Shown: positions 37,366 through 46,985 of the stretch, in pieces
Position numbering within the stretch: the stretch's first letter is position 1
Layout: each line of letters opens with the position of its first letter
Position numbers and translations under genes: made by a program
From: Kutzneria viridogrisea
Lineage (GTDB): Bacteria > Actinomycetota > Actinomycetes > Mycobacteriales > Pseudonocardiaceae
DNA: 64,000 nt
NCBI GenBank assembly: GCA_014138725.1
Contig: JACJID010000002.1
Span: 1,626,001-1,690,000, forward strand
Direction of reading: 5' to 3'
Notes under the pieces: model-generated
What the model was told of the DNA's origin: nothing
What the model saw: only the letters and a program-made list of their open reading frames with translations
Database searches by the model: none

Positions 37366-38391
37366 TCACCCCACCGATTTGTTGCGGCGCAACAGCCACA
37401 GGAAGAACGGCGCACCGAACGCGGCCGTGAAGATGCCCAGCGGGAGCTCGTTCGGGCTGTCCACGGTGCGCGAGATCAGGTCGACCAGCACCAGGTAGAC
37501 GGCGCCGAACAGCGCGGCCACCGGCAGTACCCGCCGGTGGTCCGAGCCGACCACGAGTCGCACGAGGTGCGGGATCATCAGGCCCACGAAGCCGATTCCG
37601 CCCGACACGGCGATCAACGTGCCGGTCAGCAGCGAGGCGAGCAGCAGCAGGCCGATGCGCAGCTTGCGCACGTCAACACCCAGTGCGGCAGCGGATTCGT
37701 CGCCGGTCAGCAGGGCGTTGAGCCGCCGCCCGTACAACACGAGCAGCAACACGCTGGCCACCACGACGACGGCCACAATGGACAGTTGGCTCCACTGCGC
37801 GCCCGCGACGCTGCCCAACAGCCAGAACATCAGCAGCCGCAACTCGTTGGGGGCGGCACTGAGCTGCACATAGCTGGTGGCTGCCGAGAACAGGTAGCCC
37901 ACGGCGACTCCGGCGAGCACCAGCCTGGTCGGCGCGAGCCGCCCACGGCGTTGCCCCAGCGCGAAGACCAGTGCCACGGCGATCATCGCGCCGAGGAACG
38001 CCGCCGAGGACACGCCAAGCCCGCCCAGCGCACCAGCGCCGAGCGTGAAGACCAGCGCGGCCCCCAGGGAAGATCCCGAGGAAACGCCGAGCACGTAAGG
38101 ATCAGCGAGCGGATTGGCCACCAGCGCCTGCAACACCACACCGGCCACGGCCAGTCCGGCGCCGCACAGAGCGGCCAGCAGCACGCGGGGCAACCGGATG
38201 CGCCACACGATCTGGTCCGCGACCAGGTCATCGACCTGACCGCTGCCAGTGAGGTGGGCGAGCACGATGTGCCAGGTGTCGGCGAGCGGCACCTGCACCG
38301 ACCCGATGCCCACGGCCAGCAGCACGACGAGCACGAGCGCCACCGCCAGACCGAGGACCAGCAGTGGCGTCGCGCGGGCGATCCTGCTCAT
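37366..38391 (-). CDS. Siderophore/metal ABC transporter permease (FecCD family)
   Basis: A 341-residue permease with about ten helices. It has FecCD marks: RLPRVLLAALCGAGLAVAGVVLQALVANPLADPYVLGVSSGSSLGA-type N-terminal block and GFVGLMIPHLVRLVVGSDHR, the ATPase-contact loop. It should move a metal chelate across the membrane with the lipoprotein and ATPase encoded next to it. Spacing to neighbours is 3 and 6 bp. Confidence 0.92.
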   Translation of the reverse strand: MSRIARATPLLVLGLAVALVLVVLLAVGIGSVQVPLADTWHIVLAHLTGSGQVDDLVADQIVWRIRLPRVLLAALCGAGLAVAGVVLQALVANPLADPYVLGVSSGSSLGAALVFTLGAGALGGLGVSSAAFLGAMIAVALVFALGQRRGRLAPTRLVLAGVAVGYLFSAATSYVQLSAAPNELRLLMFWLLGSVAGAQWSQLSIVAVVVVASVLLLVLYGRRLNALLTGDESAAALGVDVRKLRIGLLLLASLLTGTLIAVSGGIGFVGLMIPHLVRLVVGSDHRRVLPVAALFGAVYLVLVDLISRTVDSPNELPLGIFTAAFGAPFFLWLLRRNKSVG

Positions 38392-38397
38392 GTCGAC

Positions 38398-39450
38398 TCA
38401 GAACGCGTCGGGGTGGATGGTCTTGGCGATCTGCTGCACGGCGGTGGCGTTGTTCGGGCCCAGGTAGATCGAGTCGGAGAGCACGATCGTTCGCTTGTCC
38501 TTGGCAGCCTGCCACTGCGGGAACTGGGCGAACAGCTTCTCCGCGTCGCCCTGCGGGTTGGCGTTGTGGTAGTTGACGATGACCACCGCGTCCACCTTGG
38601 CCGCGGCGACCTGCTCCTTGCTCAGGTTGGCGAACAGCTGCTTGGTGCTGTCCCCGAAGGCGTTCACGCCACCGGCCTTGGCGATCAGGTCGTTCCAGAT
38701 CCCGTTGGCGCCGATGGAGCTGAAGTCACCGGAACCCATCGCCATGCCCGGGATGATCAGCATCACCCTCGGCGTGGGCTTGCCCTTGACCTTGGCCGCC
38801 ACCTCGGCGATCTGCTTCTGCGAGTCGGCGATCAGCTGGTCGGCCTTCGCGCTCACGCCGAAGATCTTGCCGAGGTCGCGCAGCATCGCGTAGCTGTCCT
38901 CCACGGTCGGCGTGCCGTCCACCGCACCAGCACCGCCGCAGTTGCGCGCGGGGGCGTAGCTGTTCGCGCCGATCGCCGACAGCTCCTCGCGGCTGGCGAA
39001 GCCGCCCGCCGGGTCGAAACCGCCGCCATAGGTGGAGATCACCAGGTCGGGACGCAGACCGAGCATGGACTCGCGCGGGATGTCCTGTAGGTCGTTGAGC
39101 TTGATGCCGCCGGTGGGCAGCTTGGCGATCTGCTCGGCCCTGCCCGGTTCGTCGGAGGCACCGTAGGACTGGGCATTGGCGACGATCTTGTCGCCGAGGC
39201 CCAGCGCCACCAGCGAGGACACCTCGGCCACCGAGCCGCCGTTCATCATCACCACCCGGCTGGGCGCCTTGCTGTAGGTGTAGTCCTTGCCGCAGTTGGA
39301 GATGGTCACCGGGTACTGACCGGCTGCGGCAGCGGCCAGCGCGGGGCCGGTGGTCTGCGCGGGCTGCTGGGCAGGTGTTCCGCAGGACACCGCGGCCAGC
39401 GCCGTGGCGGCCACCATGAGGACCGCAATCGCGGACCGCTTCGCGGACAT
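38398..39450 (-). CDS. Metal-chelate-binding lipoprotein (FecB/FepB type)
   Basis: A 350-residue substrate-binding protein. The N-terminus is a lipoprotein signal with lipobox AVSC (Cys ~23). The mature part is a class III binding protein (RVVMMNGGSVAEVSSLVALGLGDKIV and RPDLVIS blocks) as used for siderophore-iron and other metal chelates. It starts 20 bp after the NRPS stop in the same direction, so the importer is co-transcribed with the biosynthesis genes. The ligand is most likely the isonitrile lipopeptide-metal complex (inference). Confidence 0.9.
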   Translation of the reverse strand: MSAKRSAIAVLMVAATALAAVSCGTPAQQPAQTTGPALAAAAAGQYPVTISNCGKDYTYSKAPSRVVMMNGGSVAEVSSLVALGLGDKIVANAQSYGASDEPGRAEQIAKLPTGGIKLNDLQDIPRESMLGLRPDLVISTYGGGFDPAGGFASREELSAIGANSYAPARNCGGAGAVDGTPTVEDSYAMLRDLGKIFGVSAKADQLIADSQKQIAEVAAKVKGKPTPRVMLIIPGMAMGSGDFSSIGANGIWNDLIAKAGGVNAFGDSTKQLFANLSKEQVAAAKVDAVVIVNYHNANPQGDAEKLFAQFPQWQAAKDKRTIVLSDSIYLGPNNATAVQQIAKTIHPDAF

Positions 39451-39470
39451 CGAGGCTCCTTCAGTTGGTG

Positions 39471-42400
39471 TTACTCGTGACTGGTCGCGGGCAACACTGG
39501 TTTGGTTCCCGGAGGTGACAGCAGTCCCAGTCGCACGCAGTGGTCCAGGTTCCGGTGCACGATCGTTCGGTCACCTTGCGCGGCTCCGCCACCAGCCGCG
39601 GGCAGCTCGGCCCAGGCGCTGAACAGAGCCCGCTCGGTCTCGTCGCCGGTGAACTCCCGCAGCCACTGGTCAAGCGGCACTTCCGTGACGGGGTAGCCGT
39701 AGTCCCGGATCCAGCCGGGCAGCGCGGCCAGGTCCACGCGCACGCCGTCCAGGTTGACCACGCCGGTCCGGCCGCTCACGGAAAGGTGCACGATCGTTCG
39801 TGCTACCTGTTCCACCGGGATCCACAGCTCGGTCAGCGGCAACCTGGGCAGCCTGCCCAGCTGGATGCCAGCGATCAGCAGCCGCCACAGCGGATCCGCC
39901 GTGTTGAGGGTCTCCCCGACGACACGCCCGAGCCGGTACACGGTCACGGGAAAACCCCGTTCGGCGGCCAACTGGGCAAGTCGCTCACTGGCCCACTTGC
40001 TCTGTTGGTAGCCGCTGCGCAGCCCGTCGTGGGCCGCCACGAAGGCCTCGGGACAGTGCGGTGGCGTCACGGCAAGCGTTGACACGTAGTGCAGTTCCGC
40101 AGCCATACGCAGCAGGCTTCGCGTGGACTCCACGTTGACAGCGCGCAGACTGTCGTAACCGCGCAGGGCATTCACCGCGGCCCCGTTGTGGTAGATCACG
40201 CTGCGGCGCCCGGTGAACTCGCGCCAGAGCGAGTCGTTCAGCCCGAGCCTCGGTGCCGCGAGATCCGCCCGCACCGCTCGTACACGATCGTTCGTGCAGA
40301 TTGTTGCGGGGTCCCGGACCAGACAGATGATCTCCGACTCGGTACGCGCCACGAGGTCCGCCAACAGGTGCCTGCCCACGAACCCGGTCGCCCCGGTGAG
40401 CAGCACACGGTCCGCCCGCTCTGTTCCGGGCAGCACATCGGGTTCGAGCGTCACCGAGCCGGGCACGAACCCTCGGCCCCCGCCAGCCAGGTGTGCTGCC
40501 AGCTCGGCGACGGTCGGGTACTGGAACACCAGCCCCACCTCGACCCCGGCGCGGTTGGCCACCTGGATCGTCTGCAGGGACTGGCCGCCCGACTCGAAGA
40601 AATCGTCCGTTGTGGACAGATCCTCACGCCCGAGCACCTCCCGCCACACGGCGAGTAGTTCGCGTTCCCGCTCGGTCAGTGCGCCGTCGACGGCCGTGCC
40701 GGTCTGCTCCAGGCGCAGGGCGGCGCGGTCGATCTTGCCGGTGCTGGTGGTGGGCAGGCTCGCCGTGAACACCACGATGCCCGGCACGACCGCCGCTGGG
40801 AGGTGTGCCGCCAGGTGGGCACGCAGTTCGCCGACGGTCGGCCGCGGGTGGTCGGCGACCACGTGTGCCACCAACCGGCGTGCGCCGCAAGGCAGCTCCT
40901 GCCCCACGACGGCCGCCTGTCGCACGGCGGGGTGCCCGCACAGCGCGCTCTCCACCTCGCCCGGGTCCACCCGGTGCCCGCTGATCTTGAACTGGTCGTC
41001 GGCCCGCCCCACGTGGTGCAGTTGGCCGTCGGCGTCGAGCCGCACCAGGTCACCGGTCCGGTAGCCATCGCGGCCGAACCTGGCGGCGGTCAGCTCGGGC
41101 CGTCCGAGGTAGCCGCTGGCCACAGTGGGACCGGACAGCACGAGTTCGCCGTTGACCACGCTGGCCCGCACCCCGGCAAGAGGGCGGCCGATGGGTGTCT
41201 CCGGCCCAGTGAGGTCGGCCGTGGTCGCCACCACCGTGGCCTCGGTCGGCCCGTAGGTGTTGATCAGCCGCACCGAGGGGCCGACCGCCGCGTGCCAGCG
41301 CTCCACCCGTTCCGCGAGCACCGCCTCGCCGCCCAGCACGACCGTTCGTACAGTTTCCGGCAGCTTCACCGTGCCCATCGACAGGGCGTACGCCAGCTCA
41401 TGCCAGTACGCGGTGGGCAGGTCCAGCACCGTAACCGCGCGCTCGGCGCACAGCCCCAGCAGTTCGGGGATGTCGGTGCCCTCGCGCAGCACGAGCGTGC
41501 CGCCTGCGCACAGGGTCAGGAAGATCTCCTCCACGCTGGCGTCGAAGTGCAGCGCCGCGAACTGCACCACCTTGTCGGAACTGGTGATCCCGTACCGCTC
41601 GGTCGCCGCGGCGACGAAGCTGTCCAATGCCCGGTGGCTGACCACGACCCCGTTGGGGATCCCCGTTGATCCCGAGGTGTGGATGACGTACGCCGGGTCC
41701 TCCGGCTCCGCGCGGACGAACGCCTCCTCCGCGCCCGGAGCCAGCTCGGTGATCACGACAGCGGGCGAGGCGTCAGCCAGGACCAGGGCTGTCCGCTCCT
41801 GCGGACCGTGCGGATCGATCGGCAGGTACGCGGCACCGGCCGACAGCACGCCGAGGATCGCCACGATCGCGTCCACGCCTCGCTCCATGCGCACGCCCAC
41901 GATCGAGCCCCGACCGACACCGGAGGCGATCAGCCCCGCGGCGACCTGCCCGGCCCGGGACACGAGCTCCGGGTACCCGATGTCACCGGTCGCCGACTCG
42001 ATCGCGACCCCGTGCCGGTGCGCCGCGATGAGGTCCAGCACCGGAGTGACCTGGGGCAGCGGGTCGCCATCGAGTACCTCGGGAGCGGCCAGCAACGGAG
42101 CCTCGGGCCCGTCGAGCGCCCGCGACAACAGGTCCAGCACACCGCTGGCATGCCCGCGCAGCTCCTCCTCGGTGTACCGGCTCGGGTTGGCGTCGAACGC
42201 CAGCAGCAGGCCCGAACCGTCCGCACGGTCGTACACATTGATGGACAGGTCCTCCACTGGGCCCGCCGACAGGTTGCGCACGGTGGCCCGCCGACCGTCG
42301 AAGCGCAGCCCGTAGTCGAACGGCATCACGTTGACCACCGGCCCGAACAGCCTGCGCCGCCCGCCGAGCAGGCCCACGTCCCTGCGCAGCAGCTCGTACC

Positions 42401-43274
42401 GGTACCGCAGGTGCGGCCGGACCGCCCGCAGCTCGGCGGCCACCCGCCCGGCGAGCACCGCGAGGCCGTCACCCGGATCGACCCGCACGCGCAGCGGCAC
42501 CGCGTTGAGCACCGTGCACGGCACCCGCAGCGAGGCGGACCCGATCCGGCCCATCACCGGCATGCCCAGCACGACCTCGCCCGCACCCGTACGCCCAGCC
42601 AGGTACGCGGCTACCACGGCGAAGACCAGCTCCGGCCAAGTCACGCCGAGTTCCTTCGCCACCGAGCGGAGCGTGTCCACATCGGACAAATGCGCCCAGT
42701 GCCGGTGGAAGTACCGTGCGGGCAGGCCGGTCCCCTCGGACAGGCTCACCGCAGGGGTCGACCGCTCCACCCAGAACGCACGGTCGACAGCCAACTGCTC
42801 CGACCGTTCGTACGCGGACTCCTCGTCCAGCACCGCTCGCAGCGTGCCGAACCGCGCCGGGGCAACGTCCTCACCTCGTACGAGCGCGGTGTAGACCTCT
42901 GCGACCCGGCGGGCCACCAGCGACACCCCGTAGCCGTCCAGCACCAAGTGGTGTACACGGTGGTACCACAACACCCGGTCGGCGCCGATCCGGAACAGGG
43001 CGTGGCCGAAGTCCCTTTCGTGCAGCCGAAGCATGTCGGCGTCCATCCAGGACTCCGCCTCCTGCAACGACATGTCGAAGACCGGCACAGCGCCGATTTC
43101 GCCGTGCAGGGCCTCGACCTCACCCACGACGGTGCGCAGCGCCCGGATGAAGACCTCGGTGTCGACCGGCCCAGCGATGTCCGCGTACTCGCCAGTGTTG
43201 AACGCCGGGCTTTCGGGGTCGAGCTGCTGGGCCGTCCAAATCCCTTGCTGTGCCGCGGTGAAGGCCCTAGGCAT
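39471..43274 (-). CDS. scoA: Single-module NRPS (C-A-T-R) of isonitrile lipopeptide type
   Basis: A 1267-residue synthetase. Condensation domain ~1-420 with HHLVLDG; adenylation domain ~430-860 with A3 TSGSTGIPNG, A4 FDAS, A5 NTYGPTEA, A8 GYRTGDL and A10 TGKIDRA; carrier domain ~865-935 with GGQSL (phosphopantetheine Ser); reductase domain ~950-1267 with LTGATGFVG and YQQSKWASERL. The layout equals ScoA-type synthetases, which load lysine or a related diamino acid, attach two beta-isonitrile acyl chains and release by reduction. M. tuberculosis Nrp (Rv0101) is the two-module counterpart. The start ATG overlaps the ACP gene by 8 bp. Confidence 0.9.
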   Translation of the reverse strand: MPRAFTAAQQGIWTAQQLDPESPAFNTGEYADIAGPVDTEVFIRALRTVVGEVEALHGEIGAVPVFDMSLQEAESWMDADMLRLHERDFGHALFRIGADRVLWYHRVHHLVLDGYGVSLVARRVAEVYTALVRGEDVAPARFGTLRAVLDEESAYERSEQLAVDRAFWVERSTPAVSLSEGTGLPARYFHRHWAHLSDVDTLRSVAKELGVTWPELVFAVVAAYLAGRTGAGEVVLGMPVMGRIGSASLRVPCTVLNAVPLRVRVDPGDGLAVLAGRVAAELRAVRPHLRYRYELLRRDVGLLGGRRRLFGPVVNVMPFDYGLRFDGRRATVRNLSAGPVEDLSINVYDRADGSGLLLAFDANPSRYTEEELRGHASGVLDLLSRALDGPEAPLLAAPEVLDGDPLPQVTPVLDLIAAHRHGVAIESATGDIGYPELVSRAGQVAAGLIASGVGRGSIVGVRMERGVDAIVAILGVLSAGAAYLPIDPHGPQERTALVLADASPAVVITELAPGAEEAFVRAEPEDPAYVIHTSGSTGIPNGVVVSHRALDSFVAAATERYGITSSDKVVQFAALHFDASVEEIFLTLCAGGTLVLREGTDIPELLGLCAERAVTVLDLPTAYWHELAYALSMGTVKLPETVRTVVLGGEAVLAERVERWHAAVGPSVRLINTYGPTEATVVATTADLTGPETPIGRPLAGVRASVVNGELVLSGPTVASGYLGRPELTAARFGRDGYRTGDLVRLDADGQLHHVGRADDQFKISGHRVDPGEVESALCGHPAVRQAAVVGQELPCGARRLVAHVVADHPRPTVGELRAHLAAHLPAAVVPGIVVFTASLPTTSTGKIDRAALRLEQTGTAVDGALTERERELLAVWREVLGREDLSTTDDFFESGGQSLQTIQVANRAGVEVGLVFQYPTVAELAAHLAGGGRGFVPGSVTLEPDVLPGTERADRVLLTGATGFVGRHLLADLVARTESEIICLVRDPATICTNDRVRAVRADLAAPRLGLNDSLWREFTGRRSVIYHNGAAVNALRGYDSLRAVNVESTRSLLRMAAELHYVSTLAVTPPHCPEAFVAAHDGLRSGYQQSKWASERLAQLAAERGFPVTVYRLGRVVGETLNTADPLWRLLIAGIQLGRLPRLPLTELWIPVEQVARTIVHLSVSGRTGVVNLDGVRVDLAALPGWIRDYGYPVTEVPLDQWLREFTGDETERALFSAWAELPAAGGGAAQGDRTIVHRNLDHCVRLGLLSPPGTKPVLPATSHE

Positions 43275-43491
43275 CCGACAGCAGTGCCCACCACTGCCCG
43301 AACGTGGGGTGCTCGGCAAGGTCCACGAAGCTGACCTCCACGCCGTGCTCCCGCCACCGCTCCACCAACGTCAACATGCGCACCGAGTCCAGCCCGGCGT
43401 CGAACAGATTCAGCCCGTCGTCCAGCTCGCCGGGCTCTAGGTAGAGCAGTTCGGCGACATCGGCGCGCGCGCTCGCTTCGGTCACGGCCAT
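43267..43491 (-). CDS. scoB: Acyl carrier protein of the isonitrile pathway
   Basis: A 74-residue carrier protein with the phosphopantetheine Ser in GLDSVRML (~36). It carries the fatty acyl chain during glycine addition and isonitrile formation. It corresponds to ScoB/Rv0100 by size and position between the ligase and the NRPS. Its stop codon lies inside the NRPS start region (8-bp overlap), giving tight coupling. Confidence 0.9.
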   Translation of the reverse strand: MAVTEASARADVAELLYLEPGELDDGLNLFDAGLDSVRMLTLVERWREHGVEVSFVDLAEHPTFGQWWALLSDA

Positions 43492-43501
43492 CGCGTGCCT
43501 C

Positions 43502-44989
43502 CTAGTTGACGAGGCGGGATCTGCCCCGCCAGAAGCGGTCGCGCAGCTGCCTGCGCAGGATCTTGCCGCTGGGGTTGCGCGGCAGGTCGTCCACGAACTC
43601 GTAGCGCAGCGGGGCCTTGAACGCGGCCAGCGAACCGTTCACGAACTGCGCGAGTTCCCTGGCGGTCACGGCGTGTTCGGGCTTCAGCACTACGAAGGCG
43701 TGCACCGCCTCGCCCCAGCGGTCGTCGGGCACGCCGATCACCGCCGCCTCGGCCACCGCGCTGTGTCGGCACACGACGTTCTCCACCTCGGCCGGGTACA
43801 CGTTCTCCCCGGCAACGATGATCATGTCCTTGATTCGGTCGTGGATGTACAGGTAGCCGTCCCCATCCAGGTATCCGGCATCGCCCGTGCGCACCCAGCC
43901 CGCCACAAGCGTGTCCTCAGTGGACTCAGGGTTGTTCCAGTAGCCGAGCATGTTCGCCGGGCTGCACAGGTGCACCTCGCCGACCTCGCCTACCGGCAGG
44001 GAGTTGCCCGTCCGGTCGGCCACCCGGACGGACACCCCCGGATACGGCCTGCCCGCCGCCCGCAGCCGAGGCCCGCCGAGCCGGTGGTCCTCCGGCGGCA
44101 GGCAGACCGCCGTGTTCCCGGTCTCGGTCAGCCCGTAGATCTGGGCGAACTCGCAGTCGAAGGCAGCCATGCACTGCCCGAGCAGGGTCTCCGAGATCGG
44201 CGACCCGCCGTAGACGACCTTCCTCAGCGAGGCGAAGTCCTCAGTGGACGAACCGGGTTCGTTGGCCACCAAGCGGAGCATCGAGGGCACCATGCAGGTC
44301 GTGGTGACGCCCAGTTCCCTGATCAGCTCCACGGCCTCGGTGCTGGTGAAGGCAGGCATGATCACGTTGGTGATGCCCGCGGTGAAGCCCTGTACAGCCC
44401 ACCAGAGGCCGCCGATGTGGAATCCCGGCAGGGCGACCAGGCTGCGGTCCCCCGCACGCCAGTCGATCCAGTCCAACTCCGCCCTTGCCAACAAGTCCCG
44501 CACCGCGAAGAAGCTGCGCTGCGCGAGCACAACTCCCTTGGGCAGTCCGGTCGTGCCACTGGTGTACATCTGCACGACAGGGGCATCCGTGCCGACTGCG
44601 ATCGACACCTCGTCCTCAGGAGCCGCCGCGCACCACTGCTCGAACTCGGCGAGCTTGACGCCGTCGAGATGGTCGGCGAACAGCAGCCTCGCACCGGAGT
44701 CGTGCAGGATGTGCTCGACCTCGGCTGCGGCCAGCCGCCAGTTGATCGGGACCAGTACGGCGCCAATCCGAGCCGCGCCGAACAGCAGAGCGTAGAAGTG
44801 CTCGGAATCCTTGCCCAGGTGGGCGATCCGCGATCCACGACTGATTCCCCGTGCCAGCAGGGTGTTCGCGACCCGGTTGCTCATCGCACGCAGCTCGGCG
44901 TAGCTGATCTGCCTGTCGCGGAAGACAAGCGCGATCGCGTCGGGACGGGTACGGGCGTGCGTGTCCAGCACCTCGGCGAGGGTGCGCAC
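43502..44989 (-). CDS. scoC: Fatty acyl-ACP ligase (FadD10/ScoC type)
   Basis: A 495-residue ANL-superfamily ligase: YTSGTTGLPKGVVL (P-loop), IYGLTETG, GWVRTGDAGYLDGDGYLYI and catalytic Lys in RNPSGKILRRQ. In the isonitrile pathway it activates a medium-chain enoyl acid and loads it on the ACP. It is 5 bp after the thioesterase gene and 10 bp before the ACP gene, in the order known from M. tuberculosis (Rv0098-Rv0099-Rv0100). Confidence 0.9.
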   Translation of the reverse strand: MRTLAEVLDTHARTRPDAIALVFRDRQISYAELRAMSNRVANTLLARGISRGSRIAHLGKDSEHFYALLFGAARIGAVLVPINWRLAAAEVEHILHDSGARLLFADHLDGVKLAEFEQWCAAAPEDEVSIAVGTDAPVVQMYTSGTTGLPKGVVLAQRSFFAVRDLLARAELDWIDWRAGDRSLVALPGFHIGGLWWAVQGFTAGITNVIMPAFTSTEAVELIRELGVTTTCMVPSMLRLVANEPGSSTEDFASLRKVVYGGSPISETLLGQCMAAFDCEFAQIYGLTETGNTAVCLPPEDHRLGGPRLRAAGRPYPGVSVRVADRTGNSLPVGEVGEVHLCSPANMLGYWNNPESTEDTLVAGWVRTGDAGYLDGDGYLYIHDRIKDMIIVAGENVYPAEVENVVCRHSAVAEAAVIGVPDDRWGEAVHAFVVLKPEHAVTARELAQFVNGSLAAFKAPLRYEFVDDLPRNPSGKILRRQLRDRFWRGRSRLVN

Positions 44990-44994
44990 CGGGA

Positions 44995-45477
44995 TCAGCC
45001 GCCCTGCGGCGGGTTGAGGATGGCCAGGGTGATCTCCCCGCTGGCCTGGCCCCCGTTGTCGTCCCAGAAGCGGCAGGCCGTCTCGGCGATCAGCAGTGAG
45101 CGCTGGGTGATCCGGGTGAACCCGACCTCGCCGGAGAAGGAGCGTGGGTCGATGGGGCGCTTGAACTTGCTGCTCAACGAGGTGATCAGGATGTTGGGCA
45201 GCTGGCGGTCCCAGTAGTCCTGCAGGGTCCAGGAGGTGAACGCGGGCATCAGGCGGTCCCGGACCGCGCTGGCCATCACGTAGTAGACCAACTGGTTGTA
45301 GCAGATGTTGAACTCCACCGAGTTGAAGTGCCCGGTGTCCTCGATGTAGCAGGACTGCGGGATCTCGAACCGGCCACGCCCGGTGGCGAGTCCACTCTCG
45401 ACGGTGATCTCCGCCGATCTCAGGTAGGAGCAGTCCTGCTTGTAGGGCAGCAGAACCCGTTCCAGCAGGCCGTTCAC
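44995..45477 (-). CDS. scoD: FcoT-family thioesterase/lyase (Gly addition to enoyl-ACP)
   Basis: A 160-residue hotdog-fold protein of the FcoT family (Rv0098). Recognisable blocks are [14 protein letters not shown] and [23 protein letters not shown]. In the isonitrile pathway the ScoD-type enzyme adds glycine to the alpha,beta-unsaturated acyl-ACP and releases the N-carboxymethyl amino acid. The GTG start overlaps the isonitrile synthase stop by 4 bp. Confidence 0.88.
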   Translation of the reverse strand: MNGLLERVLLPYKQDCSYLRSAEITVESGLATGRGRFEIPQSCYIEDTGHFNSVEFNICYNQLVYYVMASAVRDRLMPAFTSWTLQDYWDRQLPNILITSLSSKFKRPIDPRSFSGEVGFTRITQRSLLIAETACRFWDDNGGQASGEITLAILNPPQGG

Positions 45478-46343
45478 GCGTGCAGCCCGAACCTGTCGAG
45501 CACGGTCACCCGGTGCGACACGGCCGGTTCCGGGGTGGTGGTGTGCAGCGCGCGGTGGATCAGGCTGCGGTTGTCCCAGATCAGCAGGTCGCCCTGCTCA
45601 TAGGTTTGCAGGTGGATGTTCTCGTGCTCGAACGTGTCGTCCAACTGCCCCGAGGCGGCCAGCAGCTGCTGGATCAGCTCGGGGTCCAGCGGGCTGCCCT
45701 CGCTGTCCTCGATGGCACAGGTGAAGCCCTCACTCACGTAGAGCACCGTCTCGCCGGTGACCGGGTGGGTGAGGGTCGTGGGCCAGGTCACCGGCGGAGT
45801 CTCCCGCTCGACGTCCCGCAGGACCTCCCACAGCGGCCGGTACACGTCGGTGGGTCTGATCTTGAAGTAGCGCCTTGCGCTGTGCTGGCAACGCGTGCCC
45901 GCGACCGCCGCTCTGAGCTCGGCGCCAATGCGTTGGTACGCCTTGGACATGTCGATGAAGTACGTGCCCCGGTTGTGTTGGGGCAGCACCTGCGGGTGGA
46001 TCAGCGTGATCGCGAAGGGCTGTGGCATGAACTGGTAATCGGCGTGCCAGAACTTGCCGGTCTTCGGCACCCCCACCTGCGCGCCGTCACTGGGCACGTT
46101 GGAGGACACGAAGACCTCCGGCACCTCGGGGTGGCGGTACATCGGCTGGTAGTAGGTCACCGGCTCGCCGAAACGCTCGCCCAGCGCCAGGAACTGCTTC
46201 GGGGTCAGTTCCTGCCCCTTCAGCACGACGATCTTCTCGGCGTAGACGGCCGCCGTGACCGCGGCGATCTCCTCGGCGGTGGCGGTCGCGGCCTCGAAGC
46301 CCTCCACCACGACGCCCATGCCGCCCTGCGGCGAAACCCTCAT
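45474..46343 (-). CDS. scoE: TauD-type Fe(II)/2-oxoglutarate isonitrile synthase
   Basis: A 289-residue non-haem iron dioxygenase. The metal triad is His and Asp in KFWHADYQF and the distal His in SLIHRALH; Arg in [11 protein letters not shown] should hold 2-oxoglutarate. Among TauD proteins the genomic context (FcoT, FadD10, ACP, NRPS) identifies it as ScoE/Rv0097, which turns the N-carboxymethyl amino acid into an isonitrile by oxidation and decarboxylation. It is the first gene of the eight-gene unit; GAAGAGGGG precedes the ATG. Confidence 0.92.
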   Translation of the reverse strand: MRVSPQGGMGVVVEGFEAATATAEEIAAVTAAVYAEKIVVLKGQELTPKQFLALGERFGEPVTYYQPMYRHPEVPEVFVSSNVPSDGAQVGVPKTGKFWHADYQFMPQPFAITLIHPQVLPQHNRGTYFIDMSKAYQRIGAELRAAVAGTRCQHSARRYFKIRPTDVYRPLWEVLRDVERETPPVTWPTTLTHPVTGETVLYVSEGFTCAIEDSEGSPLDPELIQQLLAASGQLDDTFEHENIHLQTYEQGDLLIWDNRSLIHRALHTTTPEPAVSHRVTVLDRFGLHA

Positions 46344-46416
46344 GCGCCACCCCTCTTCGTGACCGTCAGTTGCCAAGGTGGTCGCGAGGTAGCCCGATCC
46401 AGTTCCGATCAGGAGG

Positions 46417-46432
46417 TAACGAAAAGATAACG
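46417..46432. promoter_or_regulatory. TAACG direct repeat upstream of the isonitrile operon
   Basis: TAACG occurs at 46417-46421 and 46428-46432, exactly 11 bp apart (one helical turn), in an AT-richer patch 74-90 bp before scoE. Spacing of 11 bp is what SARP and OmpR-type activators use. Whether the SARP at 26857 binds here is open. Confidence 0.35.
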
Positions 46433-46469
46433 GACACGGATGGTGATCAAGAGTGCGGTCGGCGAGCGG

Positions 46470-46497
46470 GACTCACGCTCCCCTGAGCGGGACTCGC
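46470..46497. repeat. Second locus of the 21-bp repeat (two units)
   Basis: The units CGGGACTC-AC and CGGGACTC-GC (reverse complement of the 36343 array core) have GACTC at 46470 and 46491, again 21 bp apart. They end 6 bp before the pgsC stop codon. Confidence 0.8.
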
Positions 46498-46502
46498 GGG
46501 GG

Positions 46503-46985
46503 TCAGGTGTGCGGCAGCACGCGCAGCAGGACCCCGGACAGCAGCACGACGTAGGACAGCAGCGTCACCACCCCGGTGGCCAACAGGGTCGCGCCGACGG
46601 GTTGGCGCACCAACTGGTACGCGATCAGGCCCGGCACGATGAACCCGAGCGTGCCGTGCGAGAACAGGAACGGCCAGTCGTGCAACAGCACCAGGAACAC
46701 CGTCAGCTGGAGGAAGACGCCGAGCAGCAGGACCGCGGCGAACAGGCGCTTGCCGTACAGGATGACGAGCTTCTGCACGAGCTTGGTCCCGACGAAGGTC
46801 GCGACGGTGACCAGCACGATCAAGGCCATGCGGCGCGGGTCGGACACCAGCACCAGGCCGAGCCAGCCGGGCGTGATCATGCCACCGGGCGAGAGGTTGG
46901 ACACCAGGTAGCAGCCGAGCGAGAAGACCAGTCCCAGTGCGATGCCCAGCACCGCGACCTCGGCGGTCACCGCGGTGGTCAGCAT
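46503..46985 (-). CDS. pgsC: Poly-gamma-glutamate synthesis membrane protein PgsC/CapC
   Basis: A 160-residue membrane protein with about five helices, close in length to CapC (~150). It carries the CapC-like block FSLGCYLVSNLSPGGMITPGWL and ends in hydrophobic segments. CapC and CapB together form the membrane ligase that makes poly-gamma-glutamate. The start ATG overlaps the pgsB stop (ATGCTGA). No PgsA/CapA homologue is visible in the window. Confidence 0.85.
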   Translation of the reverse strand: MLTTAVTAEVAVLGIALGLVFSLGCYLVSNLSPGGMITPGWLGLVLVSDPRRMALIVLVTVATFVGTKLVQKLVILYGKRLFAAVLLLGVFLQLTVFLVLLHDWPFLFSHGTLGFIVPGLIAYQLVRQPVGATLLATGVVTLLSYVVLLSGVLLRVLPHT

